DNA of 64,000 nt, taken from assembly GCA_023435305.1 (NCBI GenBank), contig JAEYRV010000027.1, positions 89,211 through 153,210 on the forward strand, written 5' to 3'. Within the stretch, counting starts at the first letter, position 1, and each line of letters starts with the position of its first letter. This DNA comes from Bacillota bacterium (lineage in GTDB: Bacteria > Bacillota > Clostridia > Acetivibrionales > DTU013). The position numbers were made by a program, and so were the translations under genes. The notes below the pieces were generated by a model that was not told the DNA's origin, ran no database searches, and worked only from the letters and a program-made list of their open reading frames with translations. Positions 1-9,209 of this stretch are shown one piece after another.

Positions 1-1037
1 TTACAGGCTGTGGCGGCAGCAAAACGGTATCTCCTGAAAATCAGGCTGCCGGATCCGATGTGAAAACAGAAGATAATACAGGGTCAGATAACACCGATAC
101 TGCATCAACAGGCGAAACAGATATCACCACAGTTGACCAGAATGAATCAGGGGACGTTCAACAGAACGATCAACAAAGCAATGCTGATACTCTTGTCAGT
201 GAAGACTTTTTAATGCAGATAGAAGACGTCTTTTCCATAACAGGCAGAGGTACGGTAGCAACAGGCCTGATCCTGTCAGGTCAGGTATCTACTGGTGCCG
301 AAGTCGAGCTGGTCGGTTTGTCCGACAGCCCAAAAAATGTTGTTATCGGCGGTATCGAGTCCTTCAGAAAGATGTTGGACACTGCAATAGCCGGTGATAA
401 TGTCGGCATAATGATAAATGAAATTGACAAAGCTGATGTCCAAAGAGGACAAGTACTGGCTGCCAAAGGTTCGATCTCTGCACACAATACATTTTCAGCA
501 GATATCGTTTTTACAGAAAAGCAGGCTGATGCTTTCTTCAGCCGGGGCGGTTTCGACGGGCTAAGCTATTTCTTTACCACAGATTCAAACACTGTTTACT
601 ATTTTGGACAGACACTGCCTGATGAAAACGGCAAGCTGTCCGTAACAGCACAAATGCTTGCCAAGCTCCCTATGAATGAAGGCACCGAATTTAGAGTCAA
701 ACGCGACGGAAAAACAATAGCTTCAGGTGTAGTGACAGGTGTTGATGTAGAAATCACAGCTGTACCCGGTTTTGAAAATATCAGTATACCCGACAGCGAA
801 ACACAGTCTGCTGCTGACGACGACGCTACAAATTGCAGTATCAAGCTTTTGAACTATGGTACTCAAAAAGTACAGGTCATCAAGATAATTCGCGAGGTAA
901 CCGGGCTGGATCTGAAGGAAGCCAAAGCCCTTGCTGATTATACACCTTCGATCATCAAAGAAAACATAACTCTGGAAGAAGCCCAGAGCATAAAATCAAA
1001 GCTGGAGGAAGCCGGAGCAGCTGCCGAAATCATATGA
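1..1037 (+). CDS. Lipoprotein with EF-Tu domain II/III-like region and ribosomal L7/L12 C-terminal domain (5' end cut by window)
   Basis: The reading frame is open from base 3 and begins T-G-C-G-G-S-K. This fits the end of a lipobox with a lipidated Cys, so the signal peptide lies left of the window and a GTG at 60 is not the start. A low-complexity Asp/Thr/Asn/Gln-rich linker (about nt 20-200) follows, typical behind a lipid anchor. Nt ~198-770 match EF-Tu domains II and III: IEDVFSITGRGTVATG, FRKMLD, AGDNVG, RGQVLA, then FRVKRDGKTIASGVV. The GTPase domain is absent. Nt ~834-1034 match the L7/L12 C-terminal domain: KVQVIKIIREVTGLDLKEAK and ending KLEEAGAAAEII. In the ribosome the L7/L12 CTD recruits EF-Tu, so two partner modules are fused here, apparently outside the membrane. 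Function unknown; a structural or ligand-binding role is inference. Domain calls are confident. Confidence 0.85.
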   Translation, partial: TGCGGSKTVSPENQAAGSDVKTEDNTGSDNTDTASTGETDITTVDQNESGDVQQNDQQSNADTLVSEDFLMQIEDVFSITGRGTVATGLILSGQVSTGAEVELVGLSDSPKNVVIGGIESFRKMLDTAIAGDNVGIMINEIDKADVQRGQVLAAKGSISAHNTFSADIVFTEKQADAFFSRGGFDGLSYFFTTDSNTVYYFGQTLPDENGKLSVTAQMLAKLPMNEGTEFRVKRDGKTIASGVVTGVDVEITAVPGFENISIPDSETQSAADDDATNCSIKLLNYGTQKVQVIKIIREVTGLDLKEAKALADYTPSIIKENITLEEAQSIKSKLEEAGAAAEII

Positions 1038-1168
1038 TAGAGTAAATACTCTGGCAACTCGTCCTGTCATCGCCACATCGAGAAATATTGCCGAAAAAGA
1101 AGCTGTTGCTCAAATTTCGCAGGTCTAGGGGTAAAATCACTATGATTTTATAGAATATTATCAATAAT

Positions 1169-1209
1169 CGGGTCACATAATGCGCTATTGAATAAATTAT
1201 GTTGACCCG
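1169..1209. other. Stem-loop between two convergent genes
   Basis: CGGGTCACATAAT pairs with ATTATGTTGACCCG (one bulge) around a loop of about 14 nt. It lies between the ends of the convergent lipoprotein and HAD genes, so it may terminate either transcript. It lacks a clear T-run, so this is not certain. Confidence 0.4.
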
Positions 1210-1253
1210 TATTGCTATAAATCATCCCATTACTTATAAAATTTGAGCATCCG

Positions 1254-2045
1254 TCAAAAAAATACCTCAATGAAATGGGCTATGCCGTCATCGTCGTTTG
1301 AAAGCGTTACATAACCAGCTTTCTTCTTCAGTTCTTCCGGCGCGTTTCCCATAGCAACTCCAAGGCCGGCATATTCTATCATTGACAGGTCATTGAAGCC
1401 ATCGCCTATGGCAACCATTTCTTCACGGCGAATGCCAAAATGCTCCCCTATCTTTTCCATAGCGACAGCCTTGGAAACTTTACTATTAAAGAACTCAAGG
1501 AATGTCGGCTTGGACGTGCAATAAGTCACACCTTCGCTCAGCTTATCCGCCAGAACCTCCTGAAAGTGCCGGATCCTATCTGCATCGTCATACCACAAAA
1601 ATTTAGTAACACCATTATTGACCAACTCTTCTTCATCTGTGATCAAAATCGGCTCGACCAATGATAATTTTTTATAATCATGTACTCTATCATTTAGTTC
1701 ATTAGCATACAGCTTGTTGTCCGACCAGGCGATTACCGTTGTCCCGAGCTTTTTTCCCCACACCAGTATATCTCTCGCATCACTGGGATCAAGATCCTGC
1801 TTGTACAAAATCTCGCGTGACCTTCCCATTACTGTCATAGCGCCATTGTAGGTTATGACAGGTGAATTGGTATCTAATACGTCATAATACCGCTCAACAC
1901 CCTGTATCGGCCTGCCGGTGCAAATCGTAAACAAAACCCCTTTTTCCACCACCTTGTGGATAGCGGCAATCGTCTTCTCTGTGATTTTGCCCTGGCTATT
2001 CAACAATGTGCCATCCATATCTACAGCAATCAATCTGTATTTCAT
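1254..2045 (-). CDS. Cof-type HAD-IIB family phosphatase
   Basis: A 263-residue cytosolic HAD-superfamily hydrolase of the Cof/YidA type, which dephosphorylates sugar phosphates and related small metabolites. Motif I is DMDGTLLNS near the N-terminus, with nucleophile and acid/base Asp. Motif II is the Thr of FTICTGRP (~residue 40). The conserved Lys is in SKAVAMEKIGEHFG (~195) and motif IV is GDGFNDLSM (~215). The C2B-type cap lies between motifs II and III. Length is normal. The ATG start at 2045 has AAGGAGAG just upstream. It is 45 bp downstream of the large kinase/cyclase gene on the same strand and may be cotranscribed. Substrate cannot be read from sequence. Confidence 0.93.
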   Translation of the reverse strand: MKYRLIAVDMDGTLLNSQGKITEKTIAAIHKVVEKGVLFTICTGRPIQGVERYYDVLDTNSPVITYNGAMTVMGRSREILYKQDLDPSDARDILVWGKKLGTTVIAWSDNKLYANELNDRVHDYKKLSLVEPILITDEEELVNNGVTKFLWYDDADRIRHFQEVLADKLSEGVTYCTSKPTFLEFFNSKVSKAVAMEKIGEHFGIRREEMVAIGDGFNDLSMIEYAGLGVAMGNAPEELKKKAGYVTLSNDDDGIAHFIEVFF

Positions 2046-2089
2046 CTGCTCTCCTTATCGGCTCTGTCATTATCTATTGTCTGGTGGCC

Positions 2090-5000
2090 TCATACCCTTA
2101 TATAATCGATTTCGAAATACTCCTCATTCAATTTCGTATTCGTTGAAAAATTCGTTAGTTGTTTCATGAACTCATCTTCAGAACCAATATGCTTTTTGAG
2201 CCTGAAGCAGGCAGCACAATTCCTCCCGTTCTCTTTTGCGCGGTATAATGCATAATCGGCAATATTTATCATCTGCTCAAGGCTGAAAAGTATAGGATTA
2301 TCTGCGTCCAGAGGTATCTGCGCATATCCCAGCGAGCAGGTCTTATATATTGTCTTGTCCTCATAAACCGTCATTGGTGTTTCACTTATCGTTCTCAAAA
2401 CCTTTTTCGGAAATTCTCCCAGATATTCCGGCTTTGTATTGTTCAATATGATGAGGAATTCTTCTCCGCCCCATCGGATGACGAAATCACCGTCTCTGAC
2501 TATCTGTTTGAGAAGCTTTGATATCTCTACCAAAACATTATCTCCAGCTGAATGGCCATAAGTATCATTTACCTCTTTGAAATAATCGATGTCGATAAGA
2601 AATACTCCAATAACGTTATCTTTTATTGACAGATTCCTCTTCTCAGTATTTTCAACTATCCTTCTTTTACTCTGAACAAATTGAGATATTATGTCATATA
2701 CGAACTCAAAGGTATACCTTCGGTTGTAAAGGTCGGTCAACGGATCATGAAGTGACAGCTCTTTAAGCTTTTCATTGGCACTGTTGAGCTGGATCGTTCT
2801 TTCTCTGACCATATCCTCCATGTTTTCATAAAGCCTGGCATTCTCAATTGAGATCGAAGCCTGCGAAGACATGATTTTCAGTATCTCAAGTCTTTCCGAT
2901 GTAAATACGCTGTCGGACAGGTTATTCTCCAGATAAACAACACCCTTCAGGCGATTTTGATAGATGACCGGCATGCACAATAATGATTTGATCTGATTAT
3001 CCATGATATAAGAGTTGTTCTGGTATTTTATGTCCATACAGGCATTGTGGATAACTATAGTTTCCATTGTCCTTGTCACATACTGCACGATTTCAGGACA
3101 AAGGACCCCACTTTCCGCAAAGGGAAGTGACTGCATGACCTGAAGCCTGTTGGAGACCACATCCTGCATCGCCTCTATATAGAACCGGTCGTCGGCTTCA
3201 TTCTTCAGCAGCAGGCAGCCCCGCTGAGCGCCTGCGTTTTCAATCATTGTCCTGATCAATATCGTCAATAGCTTGTCGATTTTTATTTCGCTGGAGATGG
3301 CCTGAGTAGATTTCAAAATTGAATTTACATCGATAAATTCACAGAATGAAGCAGAATATGTTCCCTTTATTCCACGTACAGCTTCATCGCTCATAAAATA
3401 GTGAGAATACTGCCTTTCCAGCAGCACTGCCTTCCGATAGGCTCCCCATTGCCTGTAAAGATACTTCGCTTCCCTGATATATGCTTTTCCAATGGTTTCA
3501 TCTCCCGCCTCCAGCCAGAACTTCCCGTACGATTCATTGATCAGCGCCCTGTACTGGACGAAATCATTGTTCCCTATGGAGTCCAGCGCCTTTTTAAAGA
3601 AATCGACGACAGTATCCAGCGGTTCATTATTAATGACCGCAATTTCTGCAGAAAGCAGATAGTATTTATGTGCGAAATTATCCGGGCAATTTTCTGACCA
3701 AATCCTCAATTTTTGTTGAATATCAACAAGAGATGCTTTTATTTGCGTCTTTTCTTCATCCGATGCTTTTTTCCATTTGTATACGAGTATGAGACCACGG
3801 AACAAATAGTGATCCGGGATGGGATAATCGGACAGCCCGGCGAAAACTATCCTCTCGGCCAGATCATTCCATCTCCCGGCAGCTTCCATGTTGCCTGTGA
3901 TAATATTCTCATAGGTATTGTATTGATAGAATCTGCACAGGAAGGACAGATCCCTGGTACTTTCTATAGTCGCCAGCATTTCCCGGTCTTCTTTATCGAA
4001 GTCGGTTCCGTCCTCATTTACGGGGACTGTCTGGAGCTTTTTGATAATATAATTGATGATTTGGGTCAAAAACAGCGGCATGGCTGTTTTAGCCCTGCTG
4101 AGGATCTCTATGGTACTTTCCGCTTCCTGTTTCAGCTCTGTCAGGTTTTTTCCGACCCAAAGCAATAAGTGTACCTTGTGTGACAAAGCGTAGGCAGCAT
4201 GTTGGATATCACCTGTTTCAAGGCCTTTGCTGTAGGCCATGTCATAGTATTTGAGGCTTTCAGCATAATGTGCCTTCCAGTAGGAGCAGAATGTGAACCC
4301 GAAGTAAACTGCAGGTTTCAACGATTCGGCATTGAATTTATTGATTATTGAAAATGCCGCCTCACCGAGCCTGTAGCTGGTATTGTAATCCTTGAGCATC
4401 GAACCCATAACTATACCGCAGTCAGTAAAGCATTTGCTCGACAGCGGCGATGTTCCATATGTACAGGTCATTTCAAACATCATCAGCGAAGCCAGGATAT
4501 ATAATGACGGATTGGTCTGAAGTGCCGGAGGGACCACTTGGTAAAGCAGCTGCATGACCATTGCTTTATCCGGAGCGTTCATTACAGGAAGCTCCACAAG
4601 CTCTTCAACAGGTGTTTGTGCCAGAAAGGCCTGCATTTTGCCAATGCCCTCCTGTATTTTCAGGCCGATCTCCTGCTCATTTTCAGGCAGGGATACGCCA
4701 AATAATGATAAGCTTCGGCGTATTTCATCAATCGCTTCGAAAAGTCTGCCCTGAAACTCAAGAATCTGAACTTTAACATTGGAGACAGCACCCTTGTTGA
4801 TGTTGGTAACAGCCAATTGCGACAAATGTCCGCAAAGCTCGTCAGCCTTGACTAATTCTCCGGATAACAAGGCGGAGGCCGCAAGCTCCAATTCCAGCGG
4901 GAACAGCCTGCCGGGCTCGCTGCTCCATTCTTCCTCCGTCAATTGGTATACCGCGGTTTCAAAATATTTCATGGCCGCTGAAAAAGCGCCTGATTTCTTT

Positions 5001-7303
5001 GCTTTATTACCAGCCATGGCATTCAGATCGGATAATTCGACACGTTCATCCTTCTCATTGACCAGAGCTCTGCCGATATTCAGGTGATTCACCAGGTCAA
5101 AAAGCGAGTCCGCCCTGTTTGTTTCCCGTAAGGTTATTTTGAAAGCCTTCAGATATTCGCGTCCTATCAATAAATGGATTTCCGATTGTTCGTTTTCGGA
5201 CATCAGGGACTGTACAGCCTGCCGGATCCGGTCATGAGCAAAGCAAAGCTTTACATCCAGATCCTGCGAGAGGTCTATGCCCTTCTGAGCTTTTATCAGG
5301 CGGTAATCATTATTTAGGGGCAGAATGATCTCATCTTCAATAGCGATCCATATATCCTTACCCAGCACCTCATACGATTTCTTACTTACTTTCGCGAGCA
5401 TTGACAGATCAAACTGATTTCCGATGCAGGCAGCGAGCTTAAGCACAGTCAGGGTACCTTCCGGGAGTGATTCAAGAGAACTTACCAGAAGCTCCACTAC
5501 ATTGTCAGTGATTTCGACAGTTTTCATCCTTTCAAGATCATAATCCCATTGTCCTCTTTCCGACCTGAAGGTGAAATATCCCCGGGAATAAAACGTGTTC
5601 AGCAGCTTATCAATGAAAAATGGATTACCCTTTGTCTTGGACAAAACAAGCTCGGTAAGTGGTTCAGTTTCCCTCTGGCTGCTATGCAGCGTATCTGATA
5701 TCAGGCGGTTCACAGCATTTGGCTTCAATGGTTCAAGGCTTATCTGACGGCATGGCGTGTCAAATCCCTGATAATTGTTTTCCAGGTCTTTAATAAGCTG
5801 CAGCAGCGGATGTCCATCCCGCACCTCATTGTTCCTGTAAGCCCCTAATAAGTAAACATGCTTTACGTTACCCGCTCCCAGGATATACTTGATCAGTTCC
5901 AGTGTAGAAACATCACTCCAATGAAGATCATCAAGAAAGATCACCAACGGATGCTCTTGTGCTGCAATAGCCCTGACAAATTCAAGAAAGACAAGCTGGA
6001 AGCGATTCTGAGCTTCAAGGGGATTAAGCTCGGACACCCCGGGCTGAGGTCCGATGATCTGTTCCAGCTCGGGAATGATATCCGTAATGACCTGCCCATT
6101 GCTTCCAAGGGCTTCATCCAGGCGTTTTCTCCAATTATCCAGACTGCTTTGTGTTTCGGAAAGCAGTTGCTTTATCAGGTCCCGAATCGCCTGGATCATA
6201 CCGTAATATGGAATATTTCGTTCCAGATGGTTACACTTCCCGGATGTATAGTATCCTTTTTTATACATCACGGGCTTGCGTATCTCCTGGATCAATGAGG
6301 ATTTTCCGATCCCTGAAAAACCACTGACTAAAAGAAGCCTGCAATGACCTTCCGCAGCTTTTTCAAAGTCTTCGGCCATGATCCGCATCTCATCTTCGCG
6401 GCCGTATAGCTTGTGTGGGATCTCAAATCTGTTGACGATATCTTCCTCACCGGGTTTGAAGTTTCTGACTTCCTTCGGTTTTACAATCATTTGGCGGCAG
6501 TACTCGAGATCTTTTTTTACTCCAAATGCCGATTGATATCTTTCCTCAACCGTCTTAGAGAGCATTTTCATAATGATTCCCGACAGAGGATCCGGGATCT
6601 CGGGACATATGTCTTTTGGAGGAATTGGTGTTTTAGCTATATGTCCATATACGATCTCCGATTCATCCTCACCTGAGAAAGGCAGCTGACCGGTGAATAA
6701 CTCATAAAGGGTAACTCCCAGTGAATAAATATCGGTTCTGTAATCGACCGGCCTGTTAACTCTGCCGGTTTGTTCAGGAGAAATATAAAACAAGTTTCCT
6801 TCCGGATTGCTCATATCGATACTTTGAGATGATTCTCTGAATAACTCGGCAGAGATGCCAAAATCAATCAATTTGACCTGACCGGTACTCTGATCCCAGA
6901 TGAAGTTTGTCGGATTTATGTCCTTATGAATGATGTTCTGTTCATGTATTTGGATCAATGAGTTTGTCATTTGTATCGCCAGGGACAATCCGTCGTAAAT
7001 ACCTGTCTTAACGGATCCCAACGTCCTGGCAACGGATTCTCCTTCTATATCCTCCATTATGATGGCAAGGCTCTTATTGTACTTTTCGATGGAGTAGGCC
7101 TTTATTATCCCGTCGCCTGTCAGCTTGTTCATAATTTCATATTCCCGCATAAAGGCGGACAATTCCCTGGATGTCGGGTATTCTCTGTTTAGAAGTTTTA
7201 CTATGACCGGGCATTTATCAGAATCACGGGTTCCGCGATATATAGCTGAATTGTCGCATTTATAGATTTCTTCATTGATATTGAAACCAGTCAGATGTAT
7301 CAT
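2090..7303 (-). CDS. Multidomain signalling protein: Ser/Thr kinase - AAA ATPase - helical repeats - GAF - GGDEF
   Basis: A 1737-residue soluble protein. Residues ~1-270 form a Ser/Thr kinase: Lys36 in VIVKLL, catalytic loop HKDINPTN (~127; the usual Lys of HRDLKPEN is Asn), DFG at ~147 and SPEQTGR. Residues ~295-600 form an AAA_16-type ATPase with Walker A GFSGIGKSS (~330) and Walker B VIFLDDLHW. A long TPR-like helical region runs to ~1320. A GAF sensor (~1345-1490) joins by a coiled coil to a GGDEF diguanylate cyclase with active-site GGEEF at ~1612 and an intact inhibitory site (RDGD five residues before it). The kinase-AAA-GAF layout is known from bacterial sensor kinases whose output is usually a histidine kinase; here it is c-di-GMP synthesis. 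No membrane segment or signal peptide. Start ATG has GGGAGG upstream. Input signal and kinase substrate unknown. Confidence 0.93.
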   Translation of the reverse strand: MIHLTGFNINEEIYKCDNSAIYRGTRDSDKCPVIVKLLNREYPTSRELSAFMREYEIMNKLTGDGIIKAYSIEKYNKSLAIIMEDIEGESVARTLGSVKTGIYDGLSLAIQMTNSLIQIHEQNIIHKDINPTNFIWDQSTGQVKLIDFGISAELFRESSQSIDMSNPEGNLFYISPEQTGRVNRPVDYRTDIYSLGVTLYELFTGQLPFSGEDESEIVYGHIAKTPIPPKDICPEIPDPLSGIIMKMLSKTVEERYQSAFGVKKDLEYCRQMIVKPKEVRNFKPGEEDIVNRFEIPHKLYGREDEMRIMAEDFEKAAEGHCRLLLVSGFSGIGKSSLIQEIRKPVMYKKGYYTSGKCNHLERNIPYYGMIQAIRDLIKQLLSETQSSLDNWRKRLDEALGSNGQVITDIIPELEQIIGPQPGVSELNPLEAQNRFQLVFLEFVRAIAAQEHPLVIFLDDLHWSDVSTLELIKYILGAGNVKHVYLLGAYRNNEVRDGHPLLQLIKDLENNYQGFDTPCRQISLEPLKPNAVNRLISDTLHSSQRETEPLTELVLSKTKGNPFFIDKLLNTFYSRGYFTFRSERGQWDYDLERMKTVEITDNVVELLVSSLESLPEGTLTVLKLAACIGNQFDLSMLAKVSKKSYEVLGKDIWIAIEDEIILPLNNDYRLIKAQKGIDLSQDLDVKLCFAHDRIRQAVQSLMSENEQSEIHLLIGREYLKAFKITLRETNRADSLFDLVNHLNIGRALVNEKDERVELSDLNAMAGNKAKKSGAFSAAMKYFETAVYQLTEEEWSSEPGRLFPLELELAASALLSGELVKADELCGHLSQLAVTNINKGAVSNVKVQILEFQGRLFEAIDEIRRSLSLFGVSLPENEQEIGLKIQEGIGKMQAFLAQTPVEELVELPVMNAPDKAMVMQLLYQVVPPALQTNPSLYILASLMMFEMTCTYGTSPLSSKCFTDCGIVMGSMLKDYNTSYRLGEAAFSIINKFNAESLKPAVYFGFTFCSYWKAHYAESLKYYDMAYSKGLETGDIQHAAYALSHKVHLLLWVGKNLTELKQEAESTIEILSRAKTAMPLFLTQIINYIIKKLQTVPVNEDGTDFDKEDREMLATIESTRDLSFLCRFYQYNTYENIITGNMEAAGRWNDLAERIVFAGLSDYPIPDHYLFRGLILVYKWKKASDEEKTQIKASLVDIQQKLRIWSENCPDNFAHKYYLLSAEIAVINNEPLDTVVDFFKKALDSIGNNDFVQYRALINESYGKFWLEAGDETIGKAYIREAKYLYRQWGAYRKAVLLERQYSHYFMSDEAVRGIKGTYSASFCEFIDVNSILKSTQAISSEIKIDKLLTILIRTMIENAGAQRGCLLLKNEADDRFYIEAMQDVVSNRLQVMQSLPFAESGVLCPEIVQYVTRTMETIVIHNACMDIKYQNNSYIMDNQIKSLLCMPVIYQNRLKGVVYLENNLSDSVFTSERLEILKIMSSQASISIENARLYENMEDMVRERTIQLNSANEKLKELSLHDPLTDLYNRRYTFEFVYDIISQFVQSKRRIVENTEKRNLSIKDNVIGVFLIDIDYFKEVNDTYGHSAGDNVLVEISKLLKQIVRDGDFVIRWGGEEFLIILNNTKPEYLGEFPKKVLRTISETPMTVYEDKTIYKTCSLGYAQIPLDADNPILFSLEQMINIADYALYRAKENGRNCAACFRLKKHIGSEDEFMKQLTNFSTNTKLNEEYFEIDYIRV

Positions 7304-7383
7304 ATCAGCCTCCCTATTGACTTAAAACGAATCTGGAAAAAAGCATCGCCTCTATAATTATTACCATCATAATTGTATATTGA

Positions 7384-7429
7384 ATCGACAAATGGTTTTT
7401 TCAACCAGATAATTTAGTATTTTGTCGAT
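7384..7429. repeat. 9-bp inverted repeat upstream of the large kinase/cyclase gene
   Basis: ATCGACAAA (7384-7392) and TTTGTCGAT (7421-7429) are perfect inverted copies 28 bp apart, in the gap that must hold the promoter of the kinase/cyclase gene. A second short palindrome, GATAG-N5-CTATC, follows at 7428-7442. This could be an operator or a weak RNA hairpin; no regulator is identified. Confidence 0.35.
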
Positions 7430-7544
7430 AGAATGTCTATCTTGGTGGAGGCTGAATATAACCCCTTTCAATGAAATGGTCCAGATACCTGAATATAAGC
7501 TCACTGCAAACGGGTGTACAGGATATCTCCTCATTGGCAATCAG

Positions 7545-8018
7545 CTACCTTTTGAAGACAGAGACATCCTGTACATGTTTTTGCTCTTCTTGGATTAGTT
7601 CAGTCAATACTTTATACTTGGTTGTTTTTTCATCATCTTTTGATTGTATCAATATCCCTTGAATGATAATAAGTAATGCCAGATTTTCTTCCTCGAAATT
7701 CAAGCAAAAATAAATCAATTCACTTGTGTCCTTAAATGAAAAATATCTTGTGAAACTAGCAATATCAGATATCAATTTTGATGCTCTGTCATATACACTG
7801 AAATCAATAACTATATCAGAGTCATCCTTCACCCTTTCCTTTAAATTTTTGTATATCTCTACATGTCGATTTTCTTCGAGCGCAAAAACTCTGGCAATAA
7901 CCTTGACCCTTTCTGGAACAGCAGCTTCATTTGCTATTTTCATATACAACTCATATCCTGCCTGTTCAATCGATATGAATTTATCCAGCAGATCAACAAC
8001 TGTATATCCCATAGCCAT
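7545..8018 (-). CDS. Ferritin-like / rubrerythrin-type diiron protein
   Basis: 157 residues forming an all-helical ferritin-like fold. Four putative metal-ligand clusters have the rubrerythrin spacing: EQAGYELY (~18), EENRHVEIY (~48, an ExxH pair), FEEENLAL (~108) and EEQKHV (~143, a second ExxH pair). The rubredoxin-type FeCys4 domain of true rubrerythrins is absent. Such proteins act in peroxide or oxygen detoxification or iron handling in anaerobes; the exact reaction here is not known. The ATG at 8018 fits best: AAAGGAA lies about 12 nt upstream, and the second ATG at codon 3 would be too far. Single-gene unit transcribed toward the large signalling gene. Confidence 0.82.
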   Translation of the reverse strand: MAMGYTVVDLLDKFISIEQAGYELYMKIANEAAVPERVKVIARVFALEENRHVEIYKNLKERVKDDSDIVIDFSVYDRASKLISDIASFTRYFSFKDTSELIYFCLNFEEENLALLIIIQGILIQSKDDEKTTKYKVLTELIQEEQKHVQDVSVFKR

Positions 8019-8210
8019 CTTAATTATAGTTCCTTTCAGAAATTATCAGTTCGAAACAAATTCTACATTAAACCTGGAAATCCTCTTTATCTATAAAATT
8101 TCTGCTTATTCTATTTACTGGCTCAAACCTCCACTGCCGGACTCCTTAGTCCTTATCACTTCTTCAGATTAAAATCAATTGCAACAGCCATTATAAAATA
8201 CTTTATGTAT

Positions 8211-8240
8211 AAAAAAAACCACCTCGATTTGAGATGGTTC
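8211..8240 (-). terminator. Intrinsic terminator of tRNA-Cys
   Basis: On the minus strand ACCATCTC-AAATC-GAGGTGGT is followed by eight T residues. It lies 8 nt past the CCA end of tRNA-Cys. Confidence 0.85.
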
Positions 8241-8247
8241 TTTGTTT

Positions 8248-8322
8248 TGGAGGCGCCACCCAGACTTGAACTGGGGGATAAGGGTTTTGCAGACCCGTGC
8301 CTTACCACTTGGCTATGGCGCC
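8248..8322 (-). tRNA. tRNA-Cys (GCA)
   Basis: A 75-nt cloverleaf. Acceptor stem GGCGCC pairs with GGCGCC, the anticodon GCA is in loop TCTGCAAA, the T loop is TTCAAGT, and CCA is encoded. It is separate from the four-tRNA cluster and has its own terminator. Confidence 0.96.
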
Positions 8323-8385
8323 GTATCAATTGCGGCTAGTATATGATAACATGAATAGTTATCAGTGTCAATATGATTTATACTG

Positions 8386-8470
8386 GGAAAAACGCCTGCT
8401 TCGGGCTTATTCCAGGCTGCACCGGGCACACGGTGACAGCTCATAACAGTTGCCTAAACAGGCGTTTTCC
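8386..8470. other. Long-range GC-rich inverted repeat with nested hairpin
   Basis: GGAAAAACGCCTG (8386-8398) is complementary to CAGGCGTTTTCC (8459-8470) with one bulged base. The ~60-nt interior holds a second stem, GGCTGCACC against GGTGACAGC with one bulged A. It begins about 40 bp past the stop of the Cys-rich gene on the minus strand. The minus-strand reading ends GCAGGCGTTTTTCCC, so it could be an elaborate terminator or a structured RNA. Confidence 0.45.
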
Positions 8471-8512
8471 GACTACATTCTATTCCTCTGGATCGCTTGC
8501 TCCTGCTTTAGA

Positions 8513-8857
8513 TCACAAGCTCATCCTGATCTCGTCAAGTCTGCTCTTTGCTTCAGCTGTTCCCTCATGGAAGGAGCTGAGCTTCTCACATGAATAATCG
8601 TTACAATGTGCGCAGTTTTCAACTTCATTTTTCTCGCCGCATAGACGAATTTCACAGACGTTGCAGTATCCCATATGCCTTCCGTCCTTGCCTACGCAGC
8701 CGTCACAGTTGATGTCTTCTGCCTTGAACTCTCCTCCGAAATCCTTTGACCATTGCTCTGCAACCTTCGCCCTTAATGCATTATCATTATTGACAGTGGC
8801 AACGTATGCCGGGCAGACACTACAATCCAGTCCACAGTATGCGATATTATTCTGCAT
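8513..8857 (-). CDS. DUF3795-type cysteine-rich small protein
   Basis: 114 residues with 12 Cys. The order is YCGLDCSVCPAY (~7), INCDGCVG (~49), GYCNVCEIRLCGEK (~63) and NCAHCNDYSCEKL (~80). This is the layout of the DUF3795 family, presumed to bind zinc or an Fe-S cluster. No enzymatic function is established for it. No signal peptide or membrane segment. The ATG start follows CGAGGGGGAAG. It stands alone between the tRNA cluster and tRNA-Cys. Confidence 0.82.
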   Translation of the reverse strand: MQNNIAYCGLDCSVCPAYVATVNNDNALRAKVAEQWSKDFGGEFKAEDINCDGCVGKDGRHMGYCNVCEIRLCGEKNEVENCAHCNDYSCEKLSSFHEGTAEAKSRLDEIRMSL

Positions 8858-8935
8858 TTATCTTCCCCCTCGATATGATTTATAAGAATAATATTACATC
8901 ATAGGAGTGACAACAGTATGTCATGTTTGAAAAGC

Positions 8936-8958
8936 AAAAAAAGCGCTCTATGCGCTTT
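8936..8958 (-). terminator. Terminator of the four-tRNA cluster
   Basis: On the minus strand AAAGCGC-ATAGA-GCGCTTT runs into a T-tract, directly after tRNA-Gly. Confidence 0.8.
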
Positions 8959-8962
8959 ATTT

Positions 8963-9037
8963 TGGAGCGGGATACGAGATTCGGACTCGCGACTTTCACC
9001 TTGGCAAGGTGACACTCTACCACTGAGTTAATCCCGC
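8963..9037 (-). tRNA. tRNA-Gly (GCC)
   Basis: 75 nt including encoded CCA. Acceptor GCGGGAT pairs with ATCCCGC and the anticodon is GCC in CTTGCCAAG. Last of four tRNAs transcribed in the order Val-Asp-Phe-Gly. Confidence 0.96.
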
Positions 9038-9100
9038 ATACGTGCCTGGGGACCATACCCGCCGGCACTCATTCATACCGCCGTCAAGCGGAAAAAATGA

Positions 9101-9176
<76 letters not shown>

Positions 9177-9209
9177 ATGCTGCAGATGACATTTCTGGCA
9201 TCTGCACAT

